Positions 28,649 to 37,877 of a stretch of 44,785 bases of DNA are shown here, one piece after another. The notes under the pieces were generated by a model. The model saw nothing but the letters and a program-made list of their open reading frames with translations. It was not told where the DNA came from and did no database searches. How positions within the stretch are numbered: the stretch's first letter is position 1; each line of letters starts with the position of its first letter. A program made the translations under genes and the position numbers. Source of the DNA: Hyphomicrobiales bacterium (lineage in GTDB: Bacteria > Pseudomonadota > Alphaproteobacteria > Rhizobiales > Xanthobacteraceae); assembly GCA_019237215.1 (NCBI GenBank), contig JAFAHL010000443.1, forward strand, positions 1 through 44,785, read 5' to 3'.

Positions 28649-29527
28649 TCAAGCGGCGAGGCGGGCGTAGTCCTTGGTCGCCATGACCTGCACGCGGCGC
28701 ATGTAGCGCGGCTCATCCGGGAGGTAGTCGGCCACGGCGTTGTGCACGGTGCCGATATTGTCCCACATCAGCACGTCGCCCTCCGCCCATGCGTGGGCGT
28801 AGAAATATTTCCGCTGCTGCTGATGCTTGAAGAGATACTCCAGCAGCTCGGCGCTTTCGGCCTCGGGCATGCCATCGATACGTGTGGCGTAGCCCGGGTT
28901 GCAGTAGAGGACGGTGCGGCCGGTGATGGGGTGAGTGCGAAAGATCGGCTGCGACACCGGCGGCTTTTTGGCGCGCTGCTCCGCCGTTAGCGCTGCGCGG
29001 CGCGAGCCGGGCCGCGCGCGCATCATGTCCCAGAATTTAGCGAAGTCGTGGGTGGCGGTGCGGCCTTCGAGCCGCCTTTTGATTTCGTCGGGTAGATCCT
29101 CGTAGGCCGCATGCATGTTGCGGAACTGCGTATCGCCCAGCGGCCGGCCGTCGCGCGCAGGCACCTTGATGGCGTAGAGGACGTTGGCGAGCGCGATTTC
29201 CTTGCTGTAGGACATATCGGTGTGCCAGCCCTGTCCGGCGTCGCCGAGCCCGATCGGTTTGCCGTTCTCCGTCATGTTGGACAGCACCATCACCTCGGGA
29301 AAGCCGGGCTCGTGGAACTGATTGGCGACGTTGATCTCGAGCTCGCCGAACCTGCGCCCGAAGCGCGCGAATTGCTCCGTCTCGAGCCGCTGCTTGGGAA
29401 AGCACAGCACGCCATGCTCGCCGAGCGCCCGCAGGATCTGCTTGAAGTCGCTGTCCGGGATCGGTTGGGCCAGATCCATCCCCTCGATGCTGGCGCCCAG
29501 TGCCTTACCGCTGGAATGGATGTCCAT
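28649..29527 (-). CDS. TauD/TfdA-family Fe(II)/2-oxoglutarate-dependent dioxygenase
   Basis: 292 aa from ATG 29527; GWHTDMSYSKEIALANVLYAIKVP (HxD), TGRTVLYCNPGYATRIDGM, AEGDVLMWDNIGTVHNAV (distal His), Arg-containing C-terminus. Confidence 0.9.
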   Translation of the reverse strand: MDIHSSGKALGASIEGMDLAQPIPDSDFKQILRALGEHGVLCFPKQRLETEQFARFGRRFGELEINVANQFHEPGFPEVMVLSNMTENGKPIGLGDAGQGWHTDMSYSKEIALANVLYAIKVPARDGRPLGDTQFRNMHAAYEDLPDEIKRRLEGRTATHDFAKFWDMMRARPGSRRAALTAEQRAKKPPVSQPIFRTHPITGRTVLYCNPGYATRIDGMPEAESAELLEYLFKHQQQRKYFYAHAWAEGDVLMWDNIGTVHNAVADYLPDEPRYMRRVQVMATKDYARLAA

Positions 29528-29541
29528 GCCTTGCCCAGTCC

Positions 29542-30528
29542 TCAGTCGATATGCGCGCCCGACGCCTTGATGATCGGCGCCCACTTCGCCAGCTCCGCTT
29601 TGATGAACGCGGTAGCCTGCTTCGGCGTGCTGCCCGGCGTCGGGTCGATGCCGGCCTCCTGCAGGCGTTTGAACACCGCAGGGTCGTCGAGGGCCTTGTC
29701 TATAGCCTCGCTGAGGCGCTCGACGATCGGCTGCGGCGTGCCCGCGGGCGCGAGGATTGCGTTCCAAGTATAGCACTCGAAGCCCTTCAACCCCTGCTCC
29801 TGCAACGTCGGCAGCTCCGGCATCGCCCGCATACGCGTCGCCATGCCCGCGCCGATGGCGCGGATCGCGCCCGACTGCGCCTGCGGCAGTGCGGTTGGCG
29901 TGGCATCGAACGCCATCGAAATCTGGCCGCCGACCAAATCCGACATCATCGGCGCGGACCCGCGATAGGGCACATGCACGATGTTGATGCCGCCCGCCAG
30001 CGCTTTGAATTGCTCGCCGCACAGATGCAGGATCGAGCCAAGGCCGGAGGAGCCGTAGGTGAACTTCCCGGGATTTTCCCTGATCAACGCGACAAGGCTC
30101 TTGACGTCCGTCGCCGGAACGGAAGGGTGGACCCCGAGCAGCGTCGGCGTCACGCCGACCTGCCCGATCGGCGCGAAATCGCGAACCGGATCGTACGGCA
30201 TGCTCTTGTACAGCCCCGGATTGATGGCGTGGGTGGACACCGTCGCCATCAGCAAGGTGTAACCGTCAGGTGGCGCCTTCGCGACCAGATCGGCGCCGAT
30301 GTTGCCGCCCGCGCCCGCCTTGTTCTCCACCACGAACTGCTGCCCCAGCAGGTCGCCCATCTTCGCACCCATGACGCGCGCGACAGTGTCGGTTGGGCCG
30401 CCGGCCGAGAACGACACGACGATGCGGACCGGTTTGGATGGATACCTGTCTTCGGCCTTCGCGCCCCCGAACGCGAATGCCACGACAATGCCGGCGAGAA
30501 TGGCCGGCGTTCGATGCGGCGCGTCCAT
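29542..30528 (-). CDS. Bug family (TTT) substrate-binding protein
   Basis: 328 aa from ATG 30528; YPSKPVRIVVSFSAGGPTDTVARVMGAKMGDLLGQQFVVENKAGAGGNIGADLVAKAPPDGYTLL. Confidence 0.92.
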   Translation of the reverse strand: MDAPHRTPAILAGIVVAFAFGGAKAEDRYPSKPVRIVVSFSAGGPTDTVARVMGAKMGDLLGQQFVVENKAGAGGNIGADLVAKAPPDGYTLLMATVSTHAINPGLYKSMPYDPVRDFAPIGQVGVTPTLLGVHPSVPATDVKSLVALIRENPGKFTYGSSGLGSILHLCGEQFKALAGGINIVHVPYRGSAPMMSDLVGGQISMAFDATPTALPQAQSGAIRAIGAGMATRMRAMPELPTLQEQGLKGFECYTWNAILAPAGTPQPIVERLSEAIDKALDDPAVFKRLQEAGIDPTPGSTPKQATAFIKAELAKWAPIIKASGAHID

Positions 30529-30678
30529 GGCGTCTTCTCCCAGATTTTGTGAACACGATAGCATGTCGTGAAAACCGGATCATCAACCGACTTGCAGTCC
30601 TTTTACCGGCGGGCTTGACTAGCGACGGCGGACCGCTGCGGCGATACGTAGCGGCCCTGACGACGGGAACGGTGCCGC

Positions 30679-31818
30679 GTGAGTTCATCTAGACAAAAGC
30701 CTACGGCATCTCGGCCAAAGCCCTTGGCATCGATGCAGGGGCTTACGCTCTTGTTTGCTCTCTTGCTCGTTGTCCTGCTCGCTTTCTTGTTCGCTCTCTT
30801 GGGCTCGTGCGCGCAGAGCGTGCCCGCATCGGCGCAAACCAGTCAACCGCCCGCGGCGGACTTGGCGGCATATACCGGCGCGGATCGCATGGAGAAGCTC
30901 GTCGCGGCGGCGAAGAAGGAGGGCTCCGTCGCCGTCTACAGCTCGGCGGCGCCCGACGACATGGCGGCGCTCATCGCCGCGTTCGAGAAGAGGTATGGCG
31001 TCAAGGTCCGGCTCTGGCGCGCCAGCTCGGAAAACATCGTGCAACGCGCGGTGGTCGAGGCCCGCGGCGGCCGTTTCGATGCCGATGTGTTCGAGACGGG
31101 CGCCATCGCGATGGAGTCGATGCAACGCGAACGGCTGTTCCGGGAGATCAAAACGCCCGCGCTATCGGCGCTCCTTCCGGCTGCAATCTTGCCGCATCGG
31201 GAGTGGATCGGCACACGCTTGAACATTTTCGTCGCCGCCTACAACACCGGACTCATCAAGAAGGGCGAGCTGCCGAAACGTTACGACGATCTCCTCGATC
31301 GGCGCTGGGCGGGCAAGCTCGGCGTCGAGGCCGAGGACAGCGACTGGTTCGGCGGGGTCGTGAGCGCGCTGGGCGAGGACAAGGGCCTCAAGCTGTTTCG
31401 CGATATCGTCGCCGCCAACGGCATATCGGTGCGCAAGGGTCATACCTTGCTGGCGAACCTCGTGGTCTCGGGTGAAGTTCCGCTCGCCCTCTCCGCTTAC
31501 GCCTACAAGGCCGAGCAGTTGCGCAAGAACGGCGCGCCAATCGACTGGTTCGTCATTCCGCCCGGCGTGGCACGCTTCGAAGGCGCCGGCGTCGCCCGCC
31601 GCGCCTCGCATCCGAATGCCGCAATCCTCTTTTTCGAGTTCATGCTCACCGATGGGCAGGACATCCTGCTTGCTCGCGATTTCTTTCCGGCTCGGGCGAA
31701 CGCAAGGCCGCTGCCTGAGGGTGCTGCCATGCACTTTCTCGATCCCGCCAAGGGGCTGGACGAAGATCCGAAATGGAGTAAACAATACCGCGATATCGTC
31801 GCCAATCAGGCGCACTGA
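30679..31818 (+). CDS. ABC transporter substrate-binding protein, iron(III)/AfuA-like extracellular solute-binding family
   Basis: 379 aa from GTG 30679 (alternative ATG 30733); KLVAAAKKEGSVAVYSSAAPDDMAALIAAFEKRYGVKV, RRASHPNAAILFFEFMLTDGQ. Possible lipobox LGSC. Confidence 0.8.
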   Translation: MSSSRQKPTASRPKPLASMQGLTLLFALLLVVLLAFLFALLGSCAQSVPASAQTSQPPAADLAAYTGADRMEKLVAAAKKEGSVAVYSSAAPDDMAALIAAFEKRYGVKVRLWRASSENIVQRAVVEARGGRFDADVFETGAIAMESMQRERLFREIKTPALSALLPAAILPHREWIGTRLNIFVAAYNTGLIKKGELPKRYDDLLDRRWAGKLGVEAEDSDWFGGVVSALGEDKGLKLFRDIVAANGISVRKGHTLLANLVVSGEVPLALSAYAYKAEQLRKNGAPIDWFVIPPGVARFEGAGVARRASHPNAAILFFEFMLTDGQDILLARDFFPARANARPLPEGAAMHFLDPAKGLDEDPKWSKQYRDIVANQAH

Positions 31819-31881
31819 GTACGTGCGATCGTAGAGAAAGCCACAGAGGAATACGCGTGGGCGACAAACGGGACGATCCGC

Positions 31882-32586
31882 TTATGGAAGCGGCAGCAGC
31901 GGCTTTTGTCCCGGATGCAGCTGCATGTCGACGGCAGCGAGCAGCGCCGCGGTGCCGGCATAATTTCCCATCAGCATCACCAGCTCGACGAGCTTGTTCG
32001 GCCCCAACAGCGCTTTGACCTTGGCGAAGATTTCCGGCGTTACCCTATGGTCGCGGAAAATCTGCCGGCCGAGCTCGATCACCGTCGCATCGGTTTCATC
32101 GAGGCCCGCGGTGCTCAGCCGGTGCTTGATCACGTCGATGACGCGCGGCTCGATGCCTTCCTTCAACGCCTCCGGCTCGTGCGCCGACCATTCGAATTGG
32201 CTGTCCATCTCGCGCGCGGTGGTGAGGATCGCGATCTCGCGGATGCGCGGGGCAAAGCCCGCCTCGAAGCGCAGGTAACGGTTGAGCGCGCGCGCGTGCG
32301 CTGACGCCTTCGGGCTGTAGAGCCCGATCCCGGTCGGGCCCTGAAGGCCCGCGATCGATGCACCCGGCGCCGTTGCACGGTCGTAGTGGGCCTTGCCGGC
32401 CTCGTCCAAATCTTCGCGTTTTGGCAGCGGCAGGCGAAACCCCGATTGGGGGTCGATGTCGGATGGCATGCTAGGTCTAGGTCCCATGGTCGGCGGGGAG
32501 CCAACCTGCGTGAAAGCCGGCTGCGCCCCGGCGAGAATGGCGGCGGCGCCGGTGAGGCAAATAAGCTGGAGGCAGCGCCGGCGCAT
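31882..32586 (-). CDS. Carboxymuconolactone decarboxylase (AhpD-like) family protein with signal peptide
   Basis: 234 aa; leader MRRRCLQLICLTGAAAILAGAQPAFTQ; PRIREIAILTTAREMDSQFEWSAHEPEALKEGI and LVELVMLMGNYAGTAALLAA typical of CMD proteins. Confidence 0.82.
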   Translation of the reverse strand: MRRRCLQLICLTGAAAILAGAQPAFTQVGSPPTMGPRPSMPSDIDPQSGFRLPLPKREDLDEAGKAHYDRATAPGASIAGLQGPTGIGLYSPKASAHARALNRYLRFEAGFAPRIREIAILTTAREMDSQFEWSAHEPEALKEGIEPRVIDVIKHRLSTAGLDETDATVIELGRQIFRDHRVTPEIFAKVKALLGPNKLVELVMLMGNYAGTAALLAAVDMQLHPGQKPLLPLP

Positions 32587-32876
32587 GAGCCATCCCCATT
32601 GGGATACTCAATGCCGGGAATTGTCGTCTATCTGAATGCAATCCGCCAGGCGTTCTTGAATGCCGGCCAGGGCCTGAGGGGATATCGCCGGTATATTCCG
32701 TAGTGCAGCAGGAGGCGTTGCAGGAATAGCACCTTGTCCACTCCCATTCTCGGTATCCACCAACGCCAAGGCGGCGCGATGGTTCCGATCTTTTCTGAGT
32801 CGGCGGGATCAGTCGAGAAAATATGCGGCCCTGGTCCAGTCGACGCCAGCGGCTCCCTGCCGGAGCATGGTCAATA

Positions 32877-32928
32877 CGGCCGGCCGGGAGTACTCAACTC
32901 AACGCCGGGACAATCTCCCGACCGGCCG
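32877..32928. repeat. Intergenic hairpin, 14-bp arms (13/14 paired)
   Basis: cggccggccgggag ... ctcccgaccggccg in an approximately 520-bp region without convincing ORF. Confidence 0.55.
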
Positions 32929-33107
32929 GGCCTTACGGAACGAGTGCGGCTGAAATCTCCTGAAGGTACGGCGGACACCGGGCGGAAATTCAAGCCCGCG
33001 TGGATACCCTTAGAACGAGTGTGTTTCGCTTTGATGACGCCGGCGCGACAGTCCAGCGTTGAAAGGGCGTGGCCGGCGGGAACGGGGCGTCAGGGCTGGC
33101 GGCGGCG

Positions 33108-34439
33108 TCAGATGGCGGCTGCGATCGTTCCGCGGCATTCCCCCAGCCCGATGGTTGCAAAGCCTTGGCGCCGGCAGCGCGCCCGCATGACAACGGTGTC
33201 GCCGTCTTCGAGGAAACGGCGCGTTTCGCCGGATGGGAGTTCGATCGGCCGTCGTCCGCCGGCCGAGATCTCGAGCAAGCTGCCGAGCCCGCTGTCCTCC
33301 GGCGCCGAGATCGTGCCGGTGCCGAATAGATCGCCCGCACGCAGATTGCAGCCGCCGCTGCTGTGATGCGTCACGAGCTGGGCCACGGTCCAGTAAAGAT
33401 GGCGTGCGTTGCCGACGCACAATCGTTGCGGGGCAAGTCCTTTCGCCTGCAGACCCGGCGTGAGCAGAAACACCTCGAGCTCGATGTCGAGGGCGCCCGC
33501 GGCCTGGTCCGCCGCGTCCAAGAGATGGGGCAGAGGCGCTGGATCGCCCACCGGCCGCGGCGCCTGCGCCATCCGAAACGGCGCCAGCGCCTCCGGGGTG
33601 ACGACCCAGGGCGAGATGGTGGTCAAAAAGCTCTTGCCGAGGAAGGGGCCGAGCGGCTGGTATTCCCACGCCTGGACGTCGCGCGCGGACCAATCGTTCA
33701 GCAGGCAGAAGCCGGCGATGTGGCTTGCCGCATCTGCGATGGCAACCGGTGTGCCCAGCTCGTTGCCAGGGCCGATCCAAACTCCGAGCTCGAGCTCGTA
33801 GTCGAGACTGCGGGAAGGCCCGAAGCTCGGCACCGTTTCGGTTGACGGTTTGCGCTGGCCGCTCGGGCGGCGCAGCATCGCCCCCGACACGGCGATGGAG
33901 GAGGCGCGGCCGTGATAGCCGATCGGCACGTATTTGTAATTCGGCAGCAGCGGATTGTCGGGGCGAAACAGCTTACCCGCATTGGCGGCGTGGTGGATGC
34001 CGGCGAAAAAATCGGTGTAGTCGCCGATCGCCGCCGGAAGCTCGAGGCGGCAATCGTCGGCGCGGTGAACGAGCCGCGGTCGCAGCGCTTCGATCTTGGC
34101 GCGCTGGCGGCCATCGGCGTCGAGAATGTCGCCGAGGCGGCGGCGGAGCGCGACGCGCGCCTCGCGGCCGAGCGCGAACAGCGGGTTGAGCGCCGCGCCG
34201 CAAGCGGCCTCGGCGGCCCGACCGGCGAGCCCATCGAACAGGCCGAGCTCGAGCGCGGCGGCGAGGTCGAAGATCTCGTCGCCGATCGCGACGCCGCCGC
34301 GGGCGGCGCCTCCCGGCGGCGCGAACACGCACAGCGGCAGGTTCTGGATCGGAAAGTCGGCGTGCGCATTGGCCGAGGCGACCCAGCTGCGCCGCGCCGG
34401 TGAATGGGTCGCATCGATCATGGCCTGATGTGCGCTCAC
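33108..34439 (-). CDS. fahA: Fumarylacetoacetase
   Basis: 443 aa; [95 protein letters not shown]. Confidence 0.95.
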   Translation of the reverse strand: MSAHQAMIDATHSPARRSWVASANAHADFPIQNLPLCVFAPPGGAARGGVAIGDEIFDLAAALELGLFDGLAGRAAEAACGAALNPLFALGREARVALRRRLGDILDADGRQRAKIEALRPRLVHRADDCRLELPAAIGDYTDFFAGIHHAANAGKLFRPDNPLLPNYKYVPIGYHGRASSIAVSGAMLRRPSGQRKPSTETVPSFGPSRSLDYELELGVWIGPGNELGTPVAIADAASHIAGFCLLNDWSARDVQAWEYQPLGPFLGKSFLTTISPWVVTPEALAPFRMAQAPRPVGDPAPLPHLLDAADQAAGALDIELEVFLLTPGLQAKGLAPQRLCVGNARHLYWTVAQLVTHHSSGGCNLRAGDLFGTGTISAPEDSGLGSLLEISAGGRRPIELPSGETRRFLEDGDTVVMRARCRRQGFATIGLGECRGTIAAAI

Positions 34440-35797
34440 GGTTTCGCGCCGCTCGGATCGAAGTGCCTGCGCAAACCCTTCCAGCAGTCGATGTAGTCGT
34501 CCTGCCGCTCCTTGAGGTTGGCGGCGTATTTCGTCAGCCGCTGCGGGAACCGGGTCTCGAACATGAACGCCATGGTGTCGGTCAGCTTGACCGGCTTGAG
34601 CTCGCTGTTGCTCGCATGCTCGAAGGCGGTCTCATCCGGTCCGTGCGGCAGCATGCAATTATGGAGCGAGATGCCACCCGGCACGAAACCCTGCGGTTTC
34701 GCGTCGTAGACGCCGTAGATCAGCCCCATGAACTCCGACATCAGGTTGCGGTGATACCACGGCGGCCGGAAGGTATTTTCCGCCACCTGCCAGCGCTCCG
34801 GGAAAATGACGAGATCGACATTGGCGGTGCCGGGCGTTTCCGACGGCGCGGTCATGACCGTGAAGATCGACGGATCGGGGTGATCGAACAGCAACGCCCC
34901 CACGGGGGAGAAACGCCGCAGATCGTATTTGTAAGGCGCGTAGTTGCCGTGCCAGGCGACCACGTCGAGCGGCGATTGGCCGATCTCGGTCGCGTAGAGC
35001 TCGCCGCCCCACTTCACCAGCAGGGTCGAGGGCTCCTCCTTATCCTCGTACGCGGCGACGGGGGTGAGGAAGTCGCGCGGATTGGCGAGGCAATTGGCGC
35101 CGATCGGTCCGCGATAGGGCAGCGTGAAAGCGCCGCCGTAGTTTTCGCACATATAGGCGCGCGCGGGCCCGTCGAGGAGCTCGACCTTGAAGATCATGCC
35201 GCGTTGGATCACGCAGATCTCGCCGGGCGCGATGTCGATCACGCCGAACTCGGTGCGGAAGCGAAGCTTGTTCTGCTGCGCGACGATGAGGAGCTCGCCG
35301 TCCGCGTTGAAGAAATACTCGTTGCGCATGGATGCGGTCACGAGCAGCACATGCGCTGCCATGCCGGCGCGCGTCTCGGCGTCGCCGGCCGTGGTCATGG
35401 TGCGCAGGCCGCTCACGAAGGTGAGCGTCTCCTGCGGTATCGGGATCGGCCCCCAACGCAGCTGCCCGATCGGCAGGTCGCTCTCCTCCCGAGCTGCCGG
35501 CGCAGTGCGCATGAACCCCTTGTCTATCCTGCGGTAACGCGCCGAATGCTTGACCGTGGGCCGGATGCGGTAAAGCCAGGAGCGCTGGTTGGTGGATTGC
35601 GGCGCGGTGAACGGCGAGCCGGACAGCTGCTCGGCATAGAGGCCGAACTTGACCTTTTGCGGGGAATTGCGCCCGACCGGCAGCGCGCCTGCAAGCGCCT
35701 CGCTCTCGAACGAGTTGCCGAAGCCCGACATGTAGCCGGCAACGAGACTGGCAGGATCGGCCTTTGCTCCAAATCGCGACGCATCCTGAACGTTCAT
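34436..35797 (-). CDS. hmgA: Homogentisate 1,2-dioxygenase
   Basis: 453 aa from ATG 35797; [83 protein letters not shown]. Overlaps fahA start (ATGA). Confidence 0.96.
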   Translation of the reverse strand: MNVQDASRFGAKADPASLVAGYMSGFGNSFESEALAGALPVGRNSPQKVKFGLYAEQLSGSPFTAPQSTNQRSWLYRIRPTVKHSARYRRIDKGFMRTAPAAREESDLPIGQLRWGPIPIPQETLTFVSGLRTMTTAGDAETRAGMAAHVLLVTASMRNEYFFNADGELLIVAQQNKLRFRTEFGVIDIAPGEICVIQRGMIFKVELLDGPARAYMCENYGGAFTLPYRGPIGANCLANPRDFLTPVAAYEDKEEPSTLLVKWGGELYATEIGQSPLDVVAWHGNYAPYKYDLRRFSPVGALLFDHPDPSIFTVMTAPSETPGTANVDLVIFPERWQVAENTFRPPWYHRNLMSEFMGLIYGVYDAKPQGFVPGGISLHNCMLPHGPDETAFEHASNSELKPVKLTDTMAFMFETRFPQRLTKYAANLKERQDDYIDCWKGLRRHFDPSGAKP

Positions 35798-35842
35798 GGC
35801 GATCCTCCGTTCGGTCGAAGCCGTGAGGCAGAGGATCATACT

Positions 35843-37129
35843 CTAGCGCATCGTCGCGGGCAGCCAGAGCGCGATCTGCGGAAAAATCATCAGCAGCACG
35901 GTCGTGATCACGATCGACAGCATGAGGATGCTGGTTCCCTTGTAGACCTTCATGAGATCGACGCCCGCCGTCGCGCTCACGATGAACGCGACCAGGCCGA
36001 CCGGTGGGAACACGAGTCCCATCGCCACCATCATCATCGAGATCACCCCGAACCAGATCGGATCGAAGTCGAGCGAGGTGATCAGCGGGAAGGTGAGCTG
36101 GAGCGTGAGCAGCAGCAGGGGAATTTCGTCCATGAACATGCTGATGACGAAGTAGGCCACCACGATGCCGATGACGACCACCCAGCGATTGAGCTCCATG
36201 GCGATGACGGCGGTGACCACCTCCTGGGGAATGCGGCTCAATGCCATGTAGTAACCGAAGATCGTCGCGCCGAGGAGGATGAGAAAAATCATCGCCGAGG
36301 TACGAATGGTGGATTTCACGGCGTCGATCGCCTCCGCGAAAGTGAGGCGGCCGAATACTGCGCCGATCACGCCGGCGAGCAAGGCGCCGAGCGCGCCCAC
36401 CTCCGTCGGCGTCGCGACGCCGGTGTAGAGCAGCACCAGCACGAGCAGGATGAGCAGCAGGCTCGGCCAGATGCGCACGAGGCTCGCCCACCGTTCCTGC
36501 GCGCTGACGCGGTAGGTCGAGGGTGCGTGCTTGGGGCTGATGACGACCCACAGATAGACCATGACCGCGAGTAGGATGCCGGCGATGATTCCCGGCACGA
36601 CTCCGGCGATCAGCAGTTTGCCGATCGAGGTTTGGGTGGCGATGCCGTAGATCACCATGGCGATGCTCGGCGGGATCAAAATGTCGAGCGTCGCTCCGAT
36701 GCCGATCGCGCCGGCGGCGAGCTCGTCCGAATAGCCATGGCGGCGCATTTCCGGCATCGCGATCTTGGACATGACCGAAGCCGCGGCGGTGCTCGCGCCG
36801 GACATGGCGCCGAAAATGCCGCAAGCGAAGACGGTGGCGATGGCGAGCCCGCCCTTGATATGCGAACACCAGTTGCTGGCGGCGGCATAAAGGTCGCGGG
36901 CGAGCCCGCTCGAGGCGGAGAAGAACGCCATCAGGATGAACATGGGGATGGTAGTCAGCGCGTAGTCGGCAACCGTGCTGAACGGCGCCAGGCTGAGGAT
37001 GCCCATCACCTTGCTGGCGTCGCCGGTGACGAGATAGATGCCGAGCATGCCCGAGCCGGCGAGCGCGACCGCGATCGGCACGCCGAAGACGAGCGCAACA
37101 ACCAGCACCAGGAGGGGGAGAGCGACCAT
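35843..37129 (-). CDS. TRAP transporter large permease (DctM)
   Basis: 428 aa from ATG 37129 (MVALPLLVLVVALVFGVPIAVALAGSGMLG); IPMFILMAFFSASSGLARDLY, LDILIPPSIAMVIYG. Confidence 0.93.
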   Translation of the reverse strand: MVALPLLVLVVALVFGVPIAVALAGSGMLGIYLVTGDASKVMGILSLAPFSTVADYALTTIPMFILMAFFSASSGLARDLYAAASNWCSHIKGGLAIATVFACGIFGAMSGASTAAASVMSKIAMPEMRRHGYSDELAAGAIGIGATLDILIPPSIAMVIYGIATQTSIGKLLIAGVVPGIIAGILLAVMVYLWVVISPKHAPSTYRVSAQERWASLVRIWPSLLLILLVLVLLYTGVATPTEVGALGALLAGVIGAVFGRLTFAEAIDAVKSTIRTSAMIFLILLGATIFGYYMALSRIPQEVVTAVIAMELNRWVVVIGIVVAYFVISMFMDEIPLLLLTLQLTFPLITSLDFDPIWFGVISMMMVAMGLVFPPVGLVAFIVSATAGVDLMKVYKGTSILMLSIVITTVLLMIFPQIALWLPATMR

Positions 37130-37144
37130 CTGCGATCTTGGCGG

Positions 37145-37310
37145 CCAGTGTGGCGGTTCAGAAGTCCGCATCATTTTTGCAGCGAGTCCGAAATGCGGAC
37201 TTCTGAACCAAAGCCACACTAGATTAATAAGCTGCTAGTGTCCTTCGATTCCGAAAGTTTGCAGACGAGGCTGCGGCACAATGATGCGAACTTCGGAATC
37301 GGGACACTAG
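37145..37310. repeat. 166-bp bipartite palindromic (BIME-like) element, copy 2
   Basis: Hairpin A 37145-37222 (ccagtgtggc ggttcagaagtccgcat/atgcggacttctgaacc aaa gccacactag), spacer attaataagctg, hairpin B 37235-37310; the last 26 bp (tgcgaacttcggaatcgggacactag) are identical to copy 1. Confidence 0.9.
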
Positions 37311-37831
37311 GCGGACGGCGCCTCTTCCCTGAACAGATACGACCGGCCGCTGCGGATGCGCGTGAAGTCGATCAACATGAGAATAGTCAGCGCAAAAAAG
37401 CCCAAGGGGACGAGGCAGTAGGCCGGTCCGACCAAGAGCGGCAGCGCGCTCAGCGTCGTCTCCTCGCGCAGTCCGCGCAGCGCCTGCTGGCCGGTTGCCA
37501 CCAGCGTGATCAAGCAGAACAGCAGCGACACGAGGTGTGCGGCATAATTGACCGACAGCTGCAGCGGGCGAGACAGCCGGTCGACCAGGAACGTCACGCG
37601 GATGAAAACGCCGCCGCGATAGGCATATGAGAGCCCCAAAAAAATCGCCGCCACCATCAAGTACTTTTCAGTGATTTCGTAGGCGCCGGTGATCGGCCGA
37701 TTGAAAAGATAGCGGCTGAGCGCATCGGCGGATGTGAGACACATGATAGCGATGGTCGCGACCACGCTGGTGTAGACCAGCGCAAGCTCGCAGCACCACA
37801 ACACCTTGCCGATGGCGCGCAGGACGCTCAC
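37307..37831 (-). CDS. TRAP transporter small permease (DctQ)
   Basis: 174 aa with 4 TM helices; SADALSRYLFNRPITGAYEITEKYLMVAAIFLGLSYAYRGGVFIRVTFL. Confidence 0.9.
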   Translation of the reverse strand: MSVLRAIGKVLWCCELALVYTSVVATIAIMCLTSADALSRYLFNRPITGAYEITEKYLMVAAIFLGLSYAYRGGVFIRVTFLVDRLSRPLQLSVNYAAHLVSLLFCLITLVATGQQALRGLREETTLSALPLLVGPAYCLVPLGFFALTILMLIDFTRIRSGRSYLFREEAPSA

Positions 37832-37877
37832 CGTGTTGCCGCGGCGCCGCTGGACGGCCAGTGAGGAAGGTTGCGCA

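Noticed and set aside
34400-36574. 724-aa plus-strand ORF over hmgA/dctM
   Set aside because: Antisense artefact of GC-rich third positions; minus strand carries unambiguous hmgA and DctM.
35040-36869. 609-aa minus-strand ORF overlapping hmgA and dctM
   Set aside because: Out-of-frame read of both genes, Arg-rich, no domain.
37130-37219. 30-residue N-terminal extension of DctM (MWLWFRSPHFGLAAKMMRTSEPPHWPPRSQ)
   Set aside because: Encoded by the palindromic element; normal DctM start is ATG 37129.
37137-37318. GCGG on both sides of repeat copy 2 as a target-site duplication
   Set aside because: Four GC-rich bases in a GC-rich genome are not significant, and copy 1 (acatt/cgcc) shows no matching duplication.
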